Shown here: piece after piece, positions 38,036 through 46,628 of the stretch
How the letters are laid out: each line of letters starts with the position of its first letter
Position numbering within the stretch: position 1 is the stretch's first letter
From: Cognatundibacterium aquatile
Lineage (GTDB): Bacteria > Pseudomonadota > Gammaproteobacteria > Burkholderiales > Burkholderiaceae_D
Assembly: GCF_014699135.1 (NCBI RefSeq)
Contig: NZ_JACOFT010000001.1
Coordinates: 558,001-622,000, forward strand
DNA: 64,000 nt
Reading direction: 5' to 3'
Translations under genes and position numbers: made by a program
Notes under the pieces: model-generated
Told to the model about the DNA's origin: nothing
Databases searched by the model: none
The model's input: only the letters and a program-made list of their open reading frames with translations

Positions 38036-38659
38036 GTGGCACGTTATATCGGACCAAAAGCTAAGTTATCCCGTCGTGAAGGCACGGATCTGTTTCTGAA
38101 AAGCGCACGCCGCTCTTTGGATTCAAAATGCAAATTAGATGTAAAACCAGGTCAACACGGTGCTAAATCTGGCGCACGTACTTCTGACTTCGGTAATCAA
38201 TTACGCGAAAAGCAAAAAGTTAAACGTATGTACGGCGTTCTGGAACGTCAATTCCGCCGCTACTTCGCTGAAGCTGATCGCCAAAAAGGCAACACAGGCG
38301 AAACACTGTTGAAATTGCTGGAATCCCGTCTCGACAACGTTGCATACCGCATGGGCTTCGGCTCTACACGTGCTGAAGCACGTCAGTTGGTAAGCCACAA
38401 AGCTTTCACAGTCAACGGTATCGTTGTTAACATCGCTTCTTACCAAGTTAAAGCTGGTGACGTTGTTGCTGTTCGTGAAAAAGCGAAAAAACAAGTTCGT
38501 ATCGTTGAAGCTCTGTCCCTGGCTGAGCAATCCGGCATGCCTTCATGGGTAGCTGTTGATGCGAAGAAAATGGAAGGCACTTACAAGTCCATGCCAGATC
38601 GTAGCGATATCGCTCACGATGTCAACGAATCCCTGATCGTTGAATTGTATTCTCGTTAA
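38036..38659 (+). CDS. rpsD: 30S ribosomal protein S4
   Basis: S4 is a primary 16S-binding protein and, in E. coli, represses the alpha operon. The 207-residue protein has the S4 RNA-binding domain [34 protein letters not shown]. Its start is GTG at 38036, preceded by AAAAGGAAAATATT. It is isolated by hairpins on both sides. Confidence 0.98.
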   Translation: MARYIGPKAKLSRREGTDLFLKSARRSLDSKCKLDVKPGQHGAKSGARTSDFGNQLREKQKVKRMYGVLERQFRRYFAEADRQKGNTGETLLKLLESRLDNVAYRMGFGSTRAEARQLVSHKAFTVNGIVVNIASYQVKAGDVVAVREKAKKQVRIVEALSLAEQSGMPSWVAVDAKKMEGTYKSMPDRSDIAHDVNESLIVELYSR

Positions 38660-38672
38660 TTTTAGTTTCATC

Positions 38673-38704
38673 GCCTGCCTGTTTTACGACAGGCAGGCTT
38701 TTTC
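38673..38704 (+). terminator. Intrinsic terminator between rpsD and rpoA
   Basis: GCCTGCCTGT (38673-38682) and ACAGGCAGGC (38689-38698) form a perfect 10-bp stem with a 6-base loop, followed by TTTTT C TTT. It lies only 63 bases before the rpoA start, inside what is normally a cotranscribed operon. Confidence 0.85.
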
Positions 38705-38761
38705 TTTAATGCCGTCAGCCTTATCGGTGTAACGAGCCGAGGGTATTGAAAAGGACATTTC

Positions 38762-39739
38762 ATGCAAAACAATCTGTTGAAGCCACGTATTATCGATGTG
38801 GAAATGCTGGGTGCCGGTCACGCTAAAGTCGTGATGGAACCGTTTGAACGTGGCTATGGCCACACACTGGGCAATGCGCTGCGTCGCGTATTGTTGTCGA
38901 CGATGGTTGGTTATGCGCCAACTGAAGTAGTGATTGCTGGTGTTGTTCATGAGTATTCATCCCTCGATGGCGTTCAAGAAGACGTCGTTGATATTCTGTT
39001 GAACTTGAAGGGTGTTGTATTCAAGTTGCACAATCGTGAAGAAGTGACACTGACATTGAAAAAAGATGGCGAAGGCGCAGTGTTGGCGTCCGACATCGAG
39101 TTGCCACATGATGTGGAACTGATCAATCCAGATCACGTCATCGCGAATCTGACCGCCGGCGGTAAGCTGGACATGCAGATCAAAGTTGAAAAAGGCCGTG
39201 GCTATGTGCCTGGTAACGTTCGTCGTTTGTCTGAAGATGCAAACAAAACGATAGGCCGCATGATTCTGGATGCGTCTTTCTCTCCAGTGCGTCGTGTTTC
39301 TTACTCCGTTGAGTCCGCTCGTGTTGAACAGCGTACCGATCTGGATAAATTGATCATCAATATTGAAACCAATGGCGTGATCACACCAGAAGAAGCAATT
39401 CGTCAATCTGCCCGCGTGCTGGTTGATCAATTGAATGTCTTCGCTGCTCTGGAAGGTACAGAAGCAGCCGCTGAAGCACCATCCCGTGCACCAGCCGTTG
39501 ATCCAGTTCTGTTGCGTCCAGTGGATGATCTGGAATTGACAGTACGTTCAGCAAACTGCCTGAAAGCAGAAAACATTTACTACATTGGTGATCTGATCCA
39601 ACGTAGCGAAAATGAACTGTTAAAGACACCAAACCTGGGTCGCAAATCTTTGAACGAAATCAAAGAAGTGTTGGCTTCCCGTGGCTTGTCTTTGGGCATG
39701 AAGCTGGAAAACTGGCCACCTGCAGGCTTGGAAAAATAA
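38762..39739 (+). CDS. rpoA: DNA-directed RNA polymerase alpha subunit
   Basis: RpoA starts RNA polymerase assembly and binds UP elements and activators. The 325-residue protein has the N-terminal assembly domain ([23 protein letters not shown]) and the C-terminal domain (about 245-325; [44 protein letters not shown]). AAAAGGA precedes the ATG. It is flanked on both sides by terminator-like hairpins. Confidence 0.98.
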   Translation: MQNNLLKPRIIDVEMLGAGHAKVVMEPFERGYGHTLGNALRRVLLSTMVGYAPTEVVIAGVVHEYSSLDGVQEDVVDILLNLKGVVFKLHNREEVTLTLKKDGEGAVLASDIELPHDVELINPDHVIANLTAGGKLDMQIKVEKGRGYVPGNVRRLSEDANKTIGRMILDASFSPVRRVSYSVESARVEQRTDLDKLIINIETNGVITPEEAIRQSARVLVDQLNVFAALEGTEAAAEAPSRAPAVDPVLLRPVDDLELTVRSANCLKAENIYYIGDLIQRSENELLKTPNLGRKSLNEIKEVLASRGLSLGMKLENWPPAGLEK

Positions 39740-39747
39740 TTTGTCGG

Positions 39748-39782
39748 AATGAACGGTTTTAAATAAAGCCGTTCATTTTTTT
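39748..39782 (+). terminator. Intrinsic terminator between rpoA and rplQ
   Basis: Arms 39748-39760 and 39765-39777 pair over 13 bases with one G-U pair and a 4-base loop, followed by TTTTT (39778-39782). It lies 8 bp after the rpoA stop. Confidence 0.82.
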
Positions 39783-39860
39783 ATCGTAGTAAAAATAATT
39801 ACCGGCCCGCGACAATGTTGTCGATAGAAGAGCTGGCAATGAAATCTGAAAGGAAATACC

Positions 39861-40256
39861 ATGCGTCACCGTCACGGCTTACGTAAGCTGAATCGTACTT
39901 CATCCCACCGTTTGGCTATGTTGCGCAACATGACAGTATCCCTGTTGCGTCACGAAGCGATCAAAACAACATTGCCAAAAGCAAAAGAACTGCGCCGCGT
40001 TATCGAGCCGATTCTGACTTTGGGTAAAGTTGATACATTGGCTAACAAACGTCTGGCGTTTTCCCGTCTGCGCGATCGCGAAATGGTTTTGAAACTGTTT
40101 GCGGAACTCGGCCCACGTTACGCAAATCGTAATGGCGGCTACCTGCGTATTCTGAAAATGGGCTTCCGCGTTGGCGACAATGCACCGATGGCTTACGTTG
40201 AGTTGCTGGATCGTCCAGAAGTCACTGATGTAGAAAATGCTCCAGTAGCAGAATAA
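39861..40256 (+). CDS. rplQ: 50S ribosomal protein L17
   Basis: L17 is a 50S exit-region protein. The 131-residue protein has [24 protein letters not shown] and [32 protein letters not shown] precedes the ATG. It is the last gene of the ribosomal block and is followed by a strong terminator. Confidence 0.98.
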   Translation: MRHRHGLRKLNRTSSHRLAMLRNMTVSLLRHEAIKTTLPKAKELRRVIEPILTLGKVDTLANKRLAFSRLRDREMVLKLFAELGPRYANRNGGYLRILKMGFRVGDNAPMAYVELLDRPEVTDVENAPVAE

Positions 40257-40284
40257 TTTAAGACGATATTTCTTAAATAAAAAG

Positions 40285-40309
40285 GCCCGGTTTATCCGGG
40301 CTTTTTTTT
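40285..40309 (+). terminator. Intrinsic terminator after rplQ
   Basis: GCCCGG (40285-40290) and CCGGGC (40296-40301) flank a 5-base loop and are followed by eight T residues. It marks the end of the alpha cluster. Confidence 0.9.
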
Positions 40310-40393
40310 CTTCATTTGTGTGCCTGTTATCAACGCGTTTATATTTAGCTCTATTCAGTTTGGGTTGCTCGTGATCATCAGACTCTTGCTAAA

Positions 40394-40738
40394 ATGAGCG
40401 CTATGAAGACAAACGACGATAAAGTTTTACTGGTAATGACGAATTGTCCGGATAAGACCGTTGCGCTCACGATCGCCCAAAATATATTAGAAAATAATTT
40501 GGCCGCATGCGTGAACGTCATGCCCGAAATAATGTCTCTGTACACGTGGGATGGTCAGCAGGAAGTCACTACTGAAGTGCCATTGCACATCAAGACAACA
40601 ACTCAAGCCTATCCAGATCTGCAGGCATTGATTTGCTCGCTGCACCCTTACCAAGTACCGGAAATTATTGCTATTCCCGTGGTCGATGGCTTACCTGCCT
40701 ATCTGCAATGGGTACAAGAACAAACAGGACTTAAATGA
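40394..40738 (+). CDS. cutA: Divalent cation tolerance protein CutA
   Basis: CutA is a small trimeric ferredoxin-like protein linked to copper tolerance and to DsbD genes. The 114-residue protein has MTNCPDKTVALTIAQNILENNLAACVNVMPEIMSLYTWDG and LHPYQVPEIIAIPVVDGLPAYLQWV. Its stop overlaps the dsbD start by 4 bases (ATGA), so the two are coupled. The ATG at 40403 is an alternative start. Confidence 0.95.
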   Translation: MSAMKTNDDKVLLVMTNCPDKTVALTIAQNILENNLAACVNVMPEIMSLYTWDGQQEVTTEVPLHIKTTTQAYPDLQALICSLHPYQVPEIIAIPVVDGLPAYLQWVQEQTGLK

Positions 40739-42531
40739 ACACGCATCGCATCGCAACGCTCTCGCCGCAAAACGGTTTCATTCATGTATTACAGATGCTG
40801 TTAATGAGCGCATTTCTGATTCTCAGTAGCCTGGCGCATGCCGATGAGTTTCTCGATCCGGAAGTCGCTTTCAAAGCATCAGCCAGAATGGCTGAACCCG
40901 GCGTTGCCGAGGTGACGCTGACCATTGCTGATGGTTATTATTTGTACCGTGAAAAGTTGAAATTCACTTCGGCCGACGCAAAAATTGGCGATGTCGTGCT
41001 GCCAGCCGGTAAGGTCAAGTTTGACGAAACTTTTCAGAAAGACGTTGAGACGTACCGCAAGTCTGTATTGATCAGGATTCCGGTACAGGCTGCTAATGAC
41101 TTCACATTGAAAGTCGGCAGACAAGGATGTGCTGATCAGGGCTTGTGCTATCCGCCGTTGGAAAGTGAATTCAGACTGAGCATCGCAGCGGGTAACGCTG
41201 CCACTTCGTCACAGTCGGGCGGCGCAGACCTCAGCAAGACCGATGCCGCGCCAGATGCAGAAAGCAGCAGCATCAGTGCAGCACTAAAGAGCGGTAAGTT
41301 ATCCGTCATCCTGCCTTTGTTCTTCATTCTTGGTCTGGGCTTATCGCTGACACCGTGTGTGCTGCCGATGGTGCCTATTTTGTCTTTTATCATCGTTGGT
41401 GAAGGCGCGGGTGTCAGTCGTACGCGTGGATTTATGTTATCGCTTGCGTATGTCCTGGGGATGTCACTGGTGTACACAGGAATGGGTGTTGCTGCCGGTC
41501 TCGCCGGTGAGGGCTTGGCGGCGACCCTGCAAAATCCTTGGGTATTGGGTGCATTTTCCTTATTGATGGTGTTCTTCGCGTTGTCGATGTTTAACGTCTA
41601 TCAATTGCAAATGCCGGCGGCATTACAAACTAAGTTAACCGAAATTTCCGAAGGTCAGCGCGATAGTAAATTAGGAAAATTAATTGGTGTATTCCTGATG
41701 GGAGCGATTTCTGCGTTGATCGTTGGACCATGTGTCACGGGCCCATTGCTTGGCGCGCTGGTCTATATCAGTCAGACGCGCGATGTGATCGTTGGTGGTG
41801 CCGCAATGTTCGCTATTGCGATCGGTATGGGCGTGCCTTTGTTGTTACTCGGTATATCTGCAGGCAGCTTGTTACCACGCGCTGGAATCTGGATGGAAAA
41901 CATCAAACGTTTCTTTGGTGTGCTGATGCTGGCGATGGCGTTATGGATGATTTCGCCAGTCATTCCGGTCTGGTTACAGATGCTCGGGTGGGCAACGCTA
42001 TTGATTGCATACGCTGGCTATCAGTTATTTTTTCATCGATCAGGTTTGCCAGGGAAGCTGATTGCCGCTGCGTTCGGCGTACTGGGTTTATTGCAGCTCG
42101 TTGGTGTCGCTACCGGCGGTCGCGATATCTATGCTCCGGTCGCTCATTTGTTCGGCACGCAGACGCATGGTGCAGTGTTTGTCCGTGTACGTAATGTTGC
42201 AGAGCTGGACGCGGCATTGGCGCAGAGCAAAGGAAAAACCGCGATGCTCGATTTCTATGCCGACTGGTGCGTCTCTTGTAAAGAGATGGAGAAACTGACG
42301 TTTACAGATCCTAAAGTAAAAGTAAAAATGGATGCAATGTTGCTGCTGCAAGTCGACGTTACCGCGAATAATGACGACGATAAAGAAATGCTGAAGCGCT
42401 TTAAATTATTCGGCCCTCCGGGCATCATTTTCTTCAATAATCAAGGTGCAGAAATTCCAGACAGTCGCGTCGTCGGCTTCCAGAATGCTGAAAAATTCTT
42501 GCAGTCCCTATCAAGAATTGAAGGTAAGTAA
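40735..42531 (+). CDS. dsbD: Thiol:disulfide interchange protein DsbD
   Basis: DsbD carries electrons from cytoplasmic thioredoxin across the inner membrane to periplasmic DsbC, DsbG and cytochrome c maturation proteins. The 598-residue protein has a signal peptide (cleavage near 36), an N-terminal alpha domain with C132 and C138 (GCADQGLC), eight membrane helices with the cysteines of LTPCVLP and VGPCVTGP, and a C-terminal thioredoxin domain with ADWCVSCKE. All six catalytic cysteines are present. It can supply reductant to the ResB/CcsB system at 50.8 kb, an inference from pathway knowledge. Confidence 0.97.
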   Translation: MNTHRIATLSPQNGFIHVLQMLLMSAFLILSSLAHADEFLDPEVAFKASARMAEPGVAEVTLTIADGYYLYREKLKFTSADAKIGDVVLPAGKVKFDETFQKDVETYRKSVLIRIPVQAANDFTLKVGRQGCADQGLCYPPLESEFRLSIAAGNAATSSQSGGADLSKTDAAPDAESSSISAALKSGKLSVILPLFFILGLGLSLTPCVLPMVPILSFIIVGEGAGVSRTRGFMLSLAYVLGMSLVYTGMGVAAGLAGEGLAATLQNPWVLGAFSLLMVFFALSMFNVYQLQMPAALQTKLTEISEGQRDSKLGKLIGVFLMGAISALIVGPCVTGPLLGALVYISQTRDVIVGGAAMFAIAIGMGVPLLLLGISAGSLLPRAGIWMENIKRFFGVLMLAMALWMISPVIPVWLQMLGWATLLIAYAGYQLFFHRSGLPGKLIAAAFGVLGLLQLVGVATGGRDIYAPVAHLFGTQTHGAVFVRVRNVAELDAALAQSKGKTAMLDFYADWCVSCKEMEKLTFTDPKVKVKMDAMLLLQVDVTANNDDDKEMLKRFKLFGPPGIIFFNNQGAEIPDSRVVGFQNAEKFLQSLSRIEGK

Positions 42532-42538
42532 TTAACCG

Positions 42539-42570
42539 GGATCAGCGCCGTACTTTTGCAGCGCTGATCC
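42539..42570 (+). terminator. Hairpin after dsbD lacking a T-tract
   Basis: GGATCAGCGC (42539-42548) and GCGCTGATCC (42561-42570) are a perfect 10-bp inverted repeat beginning 7 bp after the dsbD stop. The next bases (AGCGTCCCTC) contain no T run, so this may be an RNA-stabilising or Rho-related 3' end. Confidence 0.45.
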
Positions 42571-42617
42571 AGCGTCCCTCCTAATCGCACTTATATAACT
42601 AAGCCGATATAAGCTTG

Positions 42618-42660
42618 CAACTTCTCTGTTCTTGAGAAGTTGAAAGAGGCGACTTATAGT
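42618..42660 (+). promoter_or_regulatory. Promoter with overlapping dyad upstream of the peroxiredoxin
   Basis: TTGAGA (42632-42637), a 17-base spacer and TATAGT (42655-42660) form a good sigma-70 promoter 28 bp before the start codon. A perfect dyad CAACTTCTC (42618-42626) N7 GAGAAGTTG (42634-42642) covers the -35, as a repressor or activator site would. The pattern does not match the OxyR consensus as I know it. Confidence 0.65.
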
Positions 42661-42687
42661 CAGACTCTACATTTTTGGGAGAGTAAG

Positions 42688-43326
42688 ATGACTTTACGTT
42701 TAGGCGATATTGCACCGGATTTCGAGCAGGATTCCTCCATAGGAAAACTGAAATTCCACGAATGGGCTGGCAATTCCTGGGTGGTGCTATTTTCCCATCC
42801 GGCGGATTTCACACCGGTCTGCACCACAGAACTCGGCTTGACCGCGAAGCTGAAGCCAGAGTTTGACAAGCGCAATGTCAAAGCGATTGCCTTGTCGGTT
42901 GACGGCGCGGATTCACATCTGCAATGGATTAAAGATATTGAGGAAACGCAGCATACCGTGGTTGGTTTCCCTATCATCGCTGATGCTGATCGTAAGGTTG
43001 CCGCGTTGTACGACATGATTCACCCGAATCAATCGGAAACCGTCACAGTGCGCTCGCTATTCATCATTGATCCGAATAAAAAAGTTCGCCTGATCATTAC
43101 TTATCCGTTGACCACTGGCCGCAATTTTGATGAAGTGCTGCGTGTGATCGATGCCCTGCAACTGACCGATGGCTATACGGTCGCCACACCAGGCAACTGG
43201 CGTGATGGTGACGATGTGATTATTCCTTTGTCGATCAAAGATGAAGAAGTGATCAAGCAGAAATACCCGAAAGGTTACAAAGCACCGAAGCCGTATCTGC
43301 GCATTACACCGCAACCAAATAAGTAA
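42688..43326 (+). CDS. 1-Cys peroxiredoxin (Prx6 type)
   Basis: This 212-residue peroxidase reduces hydrogen and organic peroxides. The peroxidatic cysteine lies in HPADFTPVCTTELG (about residue 46); no other cysteine is present, so it is a 1-Cys enzyme needing an outside reductant. The C-terminal part (DGDDVIIPLSIKDEEVIKQKYPKGYK) matches the Prx6 dimer region. ATG 42688 follows GGGAGAGTAAG; an upstream frame to 42640 would include the promoter and is wrong. It follows dsbD but has its own promoter and terminator. Confidence 0.95.
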   Translation: MTLRLGDIAPDFEQDSSIGKLKFHEWAGNSWVVLFSHPADFTPVCTTELGLTAKLKPEFDKRNVKAIALSVDGADSHLQWIKDIEETQHTVVGFPIIADADRKVAALYDMIHPNQSETVTVRSLFIIDPNKKVRLIITYPLTTGRNFDEVLRVIDALQLTDGYTVATPGNWRDGDDVIIPLSIKDEEVIKQKYPKGYKAPKPYLRITPQPNK

Positions 43327-43340
43327 CTGACGTTTCAATG

Positions 43341-43376
43341 AAAAATCCCCAGTGCGAAAGCGATCGGGGATTTTTT
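43341..43376 (+). terminator. Intrinsic terminator after the peroxiredoxin gene
   Basis: AAAAATCCCC (43341-43350) and GGGGATTTTT (43366-43375) form a 10-bp stem, with an inner GCGAAAGC tetraloop hairpin, followed by further T residues. Confidence 0.9.
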
Positions 43377-43475
43377 ATTTGCGTGGCCCAACGTTCCTAA
43401 GCTGGCAGATATCCTTGTTGTTCGTGCATTGACGCATCATTGCTTTTGCAGACAAGCGGATGCGTATGCGTTCTC

Positions 43476-43877
43476 TCACCAGGGAAGCTGGCTAATCGTC
43501 TTCGTAGTGAGCTTTTTATTGCCTTCCGAGGTTACTGAGACAGTGTACTTATCTAGCATGCTGACGAGCACTGGTATTGCCTGTTTGCGTTTTTCTTCTG
43601 ATATTGGATTGACGAATTCTGCAACATAAGAATCAGTCTGCTGACCATCCTGATAAATGATTTTTTTCGTCAGTTGATAACTTCCGATGGTACGAAGTTG
43701 TTGATCGAGTTGCGGATCTATCGTAGGTGCTTCGCGATTGACATCCATCGTGACTTTTTGAGGCGGCAGCTCCCAGCGTACCGTGAGCTTGCCAGGTGCA
43801 ATTTGAGTGCTTTCACGGGTGCAAGCAGTTTGAGCGATCATTCCGATCAAGATCGCAATACGGAAAAATGTTTTCAT
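43476..43877 (-). CDS. Hypothetical exported protein, possible lipoprotein
   Basis: This 133-residue protein has a hydrophobic signal (residues 5-17) ending MIAQTAC, an imperfect lipobox with Cys19. The mature part is hydrophilic with no motif I recognise; it contains KLTVRWELPPQKVTMDVN and a Lys-rich middle. The ATG at 43877 is taken because the signal begins there; the frame reaches 43934. It stands alone, convergent with the peroxiredoxin and downstream of exonuclease I on the same strand. Function unknown. Confidence 0.6.
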   Translation of the reverse strand: MKTFFRIAILIGMIAQTACTRESTQIAPGKLTVRWELPPQKVTMDVNREAPTIDPQLDQQLRTIGSYQLTKKIIYQDGQQTDSYVAEFVNPISEEKRKQAIPVLVSMLDKYTVSVTSEGNKKLTTKTISQLPW

Positions 43878-43952
43878 TAGAACTTGCTCCCATTGTAAGA
43901 ATGCCATTTTGGCATCGAGAGTATTGGGAGGCAAGTTCTATCTTTTTTCTGT

Positions 43953-45395
43953 TCAACGCATAGGCGTGATGTGCTCAGCGTAATCATACAAAGCACCGAG
44001 TATCTCTTCGGCGCGTTCATCGGCTTCTTCCGATAACTGATCGATGCGCTCAAAAAACTGTTCTACCGTCATTGCATTGCCCAGCCCGTCATGCAGGCGG
44101 GCGGCGCGGTGTTGTTCCCATACTTCTGCTTCTTCCGCACTCAGCGTTGCGGGGAAATTTCTGGCGCGATAGCGGAACAGCAGTTCGTCCAGTCGTGCAT
44201 CTTGAAAATGGGTCGAGGCTTGCGCCAGTTGTTCTGCTGGCAGCGCCCGCAGCTCGTTCAGTAAGCGCCGGTCAGCATTGCCGATGAAGCCGTTGTACAA
44301 ATCTTCGTCAACATCATTGTTCGTTGATGAGCCGTTTGCGGCAGAGCGGTCAAACACCACTTCCCATATCTGAGCCATGTCCGGCGCATGGGCTGCGATG
44401 GCAGCGTGCGCCATCACTGCATTCATATCGATGCCCCAATGCGCGGCGCGTTCGGCGGATAGTGTTTTCAGATTGCTGATGACTATTGGTGATTTATTGA
44501 TGTGGATGGTTTTGATCGGCAGACGGGTCACACCCTCAGGTAAATCGCTGCTCTTGCTGAACATACGCAGCTGAATTTCTTCGCTGCTGAGCGAAAATAA
44601 TTCAGCCGGATCGGCGCTCAAATCCCAGACGATGATTTCGTTTTTGTTGGTCGGATGCATCGCCAGCGGCCACATCACGCTGATGCATCCGCGTTCTGCC
44701 GGAATCATGCCCGTGATGTGCAGAAACGGCTTTGGCACAGGCCAGCCTATCTCTTCCATCACGCGATCTTTCTTGCGCAGACTCAGGCAGAAATCAAACA
44801 GCCGCGGATTTTTTTCTTTCAGCAAACGCGCCATCGCAATCGTCGCGCGCACATCGGATAAAGCATCATGCGCGGCTTCGTGGCTGAGGCCGTTGGCGGC
44901 CGTCAGATGTTCGAGGCGGAAGCTGACTTTACCTTCTTCGTTACGCGGCCACTGTATGCCGTCGGGGCGCAGCGCATACGCGGTACGCACGACATCGAGA
45001 ATATCCCAGCGGCTGCAATTGTTTTGCCATTCGCGGGCATACGGGTCGATCAGATTGCGCCAGAATAAAAAACGGGTGACTTCATCATCGAAGCGTATGG
45101 TGTTGTAGCCGACGCCGACGGTGCCGGGTTGCGCGAATGCGGCTTCGATTTGCCGCGCGAATTCGTGTTCCGGAACGCCGCTTTGCAGGCAAGTTTGCGG
45201 CGTGATTCCGGTGATCAGGCAGGCTTGTGGATCGGGCAGAAAATCGGGTGCGGGCTGGCAATACAGCATCAGTTCGTCGCCGATTTCATTGAGTTCCGCA
45301 TCGGTGCGGATGGCGGCAAATTGCGCCGGGCGATCGCGGCGTGGCACGGCGCCGAAAGTTTCATAGTCGTGCCACAGATAGGTCAGTGCTTGCAT
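43953..45395 (-). CDS. sbcB: Exodeoxyribonuclease I
   Basis: This is a 480-residue DEDDh-family 3'-5' single-strand DNA exonuclease of recombination and mismatch repair. Exo I motif: WHDYETFG at 8-15; later GYNTIRFDDEV and the HEAAHDALSDVRATIAMARLL block with the catalytic His and Asp. The SH3-like and C-terminal helical regions match E. coli ExoI. It is transcribed towards a possible lipoprotein gene, with a 75-bp gap. Confidence 0.95.
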   Translation of the reverse strand: MQALTYLWHDYETFGAVPRRDRPAQFAAIRTDAELNEIGDELMLYCQPAPDFLPDPQACLITGITPQTCLQSGVPEHEFARQIEAAFAQPGTVGVGYNTIRFDDEVTRFLFWRNLIDPYAREWQNNCSRWDILDVVRTAYALRPDGIQWPRNEEGKVSFRLEHLTAANGLSHEAAHDALSDVRATIAMARLLKEKNPRLFDFCLSLRKKDRVMEEIGWPVPKPFLHITGMIPAERGCISVMWPLAMHPTNKNEIIVWDLSADPAELFSLSSEEIQLRMFSKSSDLPEGVTRLPIKTIHINKSPIVISNLKTLSAERAAHWGIDMNAVMAHAAIAAHAPDMAQIWEVVFDRSAANGSSTNNDVDEDLYNGFIGNADRRLLNELRALPAEQLAQASTHFQDARLDELLFRYRARNFPATLSAEEAEVWEQHRAARLHDGLGNAMTVEQFFERIDQLSEEADERAEEILGALYDYAEHITPMR

Positions 45396-45448
45396 GGAAT
45401 CGTCAGGAATGGCTGCAAAAGTAAAAGAAATAAGTGCAAAAACAGGTG

Positions 45449-45524
45449 AAATATACTGGGGGGAGTATTTTTAAATGCTCAATGTTTATAAGGAAATGAA
45501 GGGTATTTAACCACATACTCCCCC
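45449..45524 (-). repeat. Dispersed intergenic element, copy C
   Basis: GGGGGAGTAT (45459-45468) and ATACTCCCCC (45515-45524) are the outer arms. The left end is the palindrome ATATACT-GGGGGG-AGTAT. Read on the minus strand its interior ATAAACATTGAGCATTTAA matches copy B. It lies between the CorA-like gene's stop and the sbcB start, both on the minus strand, and could be the terminator of the former. Confidence 0.78.
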
Positions 45525-45533
45525 AAAAACGTA

Positions 45534-46628
45534 TTATCGACGCGAATTGCGCAGGCGATCTTCGAGGTAGCGCTGGCTGCGGAAATATATCAACAGCAGC
45601 ACGACGATGAAGCCCATCGCACCCATCGTGATCCAGAAACCGGAGGCGTTTTTGAGCAGCGGCATGACTTCAAAATTCATACCGAAAATCCCGGTAATCA
45701 GTGTCAGTGGCATGAACAAGGCCGTGATGACTGTCAGGGTGCGCATGATTTCGCTGGTGCGGTGCGCCATCGCAGAAAAGTGTATCTGCACCGCCGATTC
45801 CAGCGATGCTTCGAGGCGGCGCGCATGATTCAGTACGCGGCTGATGTGTTCCATCACATCAGTCGTGCGAACCAATAACAAATCTTTCGCACGGCTTTGC
45901 GCATCGTCATTGCCGTCATGCGTATCGACGATATGATCGCGCAATTCCTGCAATGCATCGCGTTGTTCTTCGCACAGATTATCGAGTTTGCGTAATTCCA
46001 GACGCGAATCGAGCAAGGCCATCCAATTATTGAACGGGCGGCGCGGGTCCAGCAGCGCGTGCTGCCAGCGATCGAGTTGTTGTGTCAGTGGCTGGCGCAA
46101 TTCCAGATACTGATCCACCATCGCATTGAGTAAGCGCAGCATCAGATCTTCGGGTGACGCTGGCAAGCGACCATGACTGCCGCCATCGGCTTTGGCCTTG
46201 TAATTCAGCAAGCGGGCGCGGGCGTTGTCGATGGTTTTGCTGTTCGCCGCACGGACGGTGACAAGCGCATGACTGAAGACAAAAAAGGAGACCGGAACGG
46301 TCAATAATTTATTCAGCGCAGCCGGAATTTTCCGTTTTTCTGTGGTGTCGGTTGCGACAGCTTCACCGTTTAACGCGAGCTTGCGAAAGACCACCAACTC
46401 GTAATCATGGGTGTTATCGAAATACGAAGGATGGCTCAGATTGACGGCATCGCTCAGATGCAGATCGTAAATATGAATGCCGGTAATGCGTTCTACTTCT
46501 GCCCGCCATGCCTCTGCATTGTTGCTGACTTCATCGTGGGTTGCATCCAGCCACAGAAAGCCTTGCGGTGTGACGGCGGAATCCGGATTGAGTAATACCT
46601 GATTGTCGTTAATATGAAAGATATCCAT
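45534..46628 (-). CDS. CorA-like magnesium/metal ion transporter
   Basis: This 364-residue inner membrane protein has a long cytoplasmic alpha/beta domain and two C-terminal helices joined by the periplasmic GMNFE loop (TGIFGMNFEVMPLLK). The GMN motif defines the CorA family; ZntB-like members share it, so magnesium, zinc or another divalent ion is possible. It ends KNASGFWITMGAMGFIVVLLLIYFRSQRYLEDRL. The start overlaps the 3' end of the sterol desaturase-like gene by 20 bases. Confidence 0.88.
   Translation of the reverse strand: MDIFHINDNQVLLNPDSAVTPQGFLWLDATHDEVSNNAEAWRAEVERITGIHIYDLHLSDAVNLSHPSYFDNTHDYELVVFRKLALNGEAVATDTTEKRKIPAALNKLLTVPVSFFVFSHALVTVRAANSKTIDNARARLLNYKAKADGGSHGRLPASPEDLMLRLLNAMVDQYLELRQPLTQQLDRWQHALLDPRRPFNNWMALLDSRLELRKLDNLCEEQRDALQELRDHIVDTHDGNDDAQSRAKDLLLVRTTDVMEHISRVLNHARRLEASLESAVQIHFSAMAHRTSEIMRTLTVITALFMPLTLITGIFGMNFEVMPLLKNASGFWITMGAMGFIVVLLLIYFRSQRYLEDRLRNSRR

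Noticed and set aside
42539-42570. Strong intrinsic terminator after dsbD
   Set aside because: The 10-bp stem is real but no T-tract follows, so I list it only as a hairpin of uncertain role.
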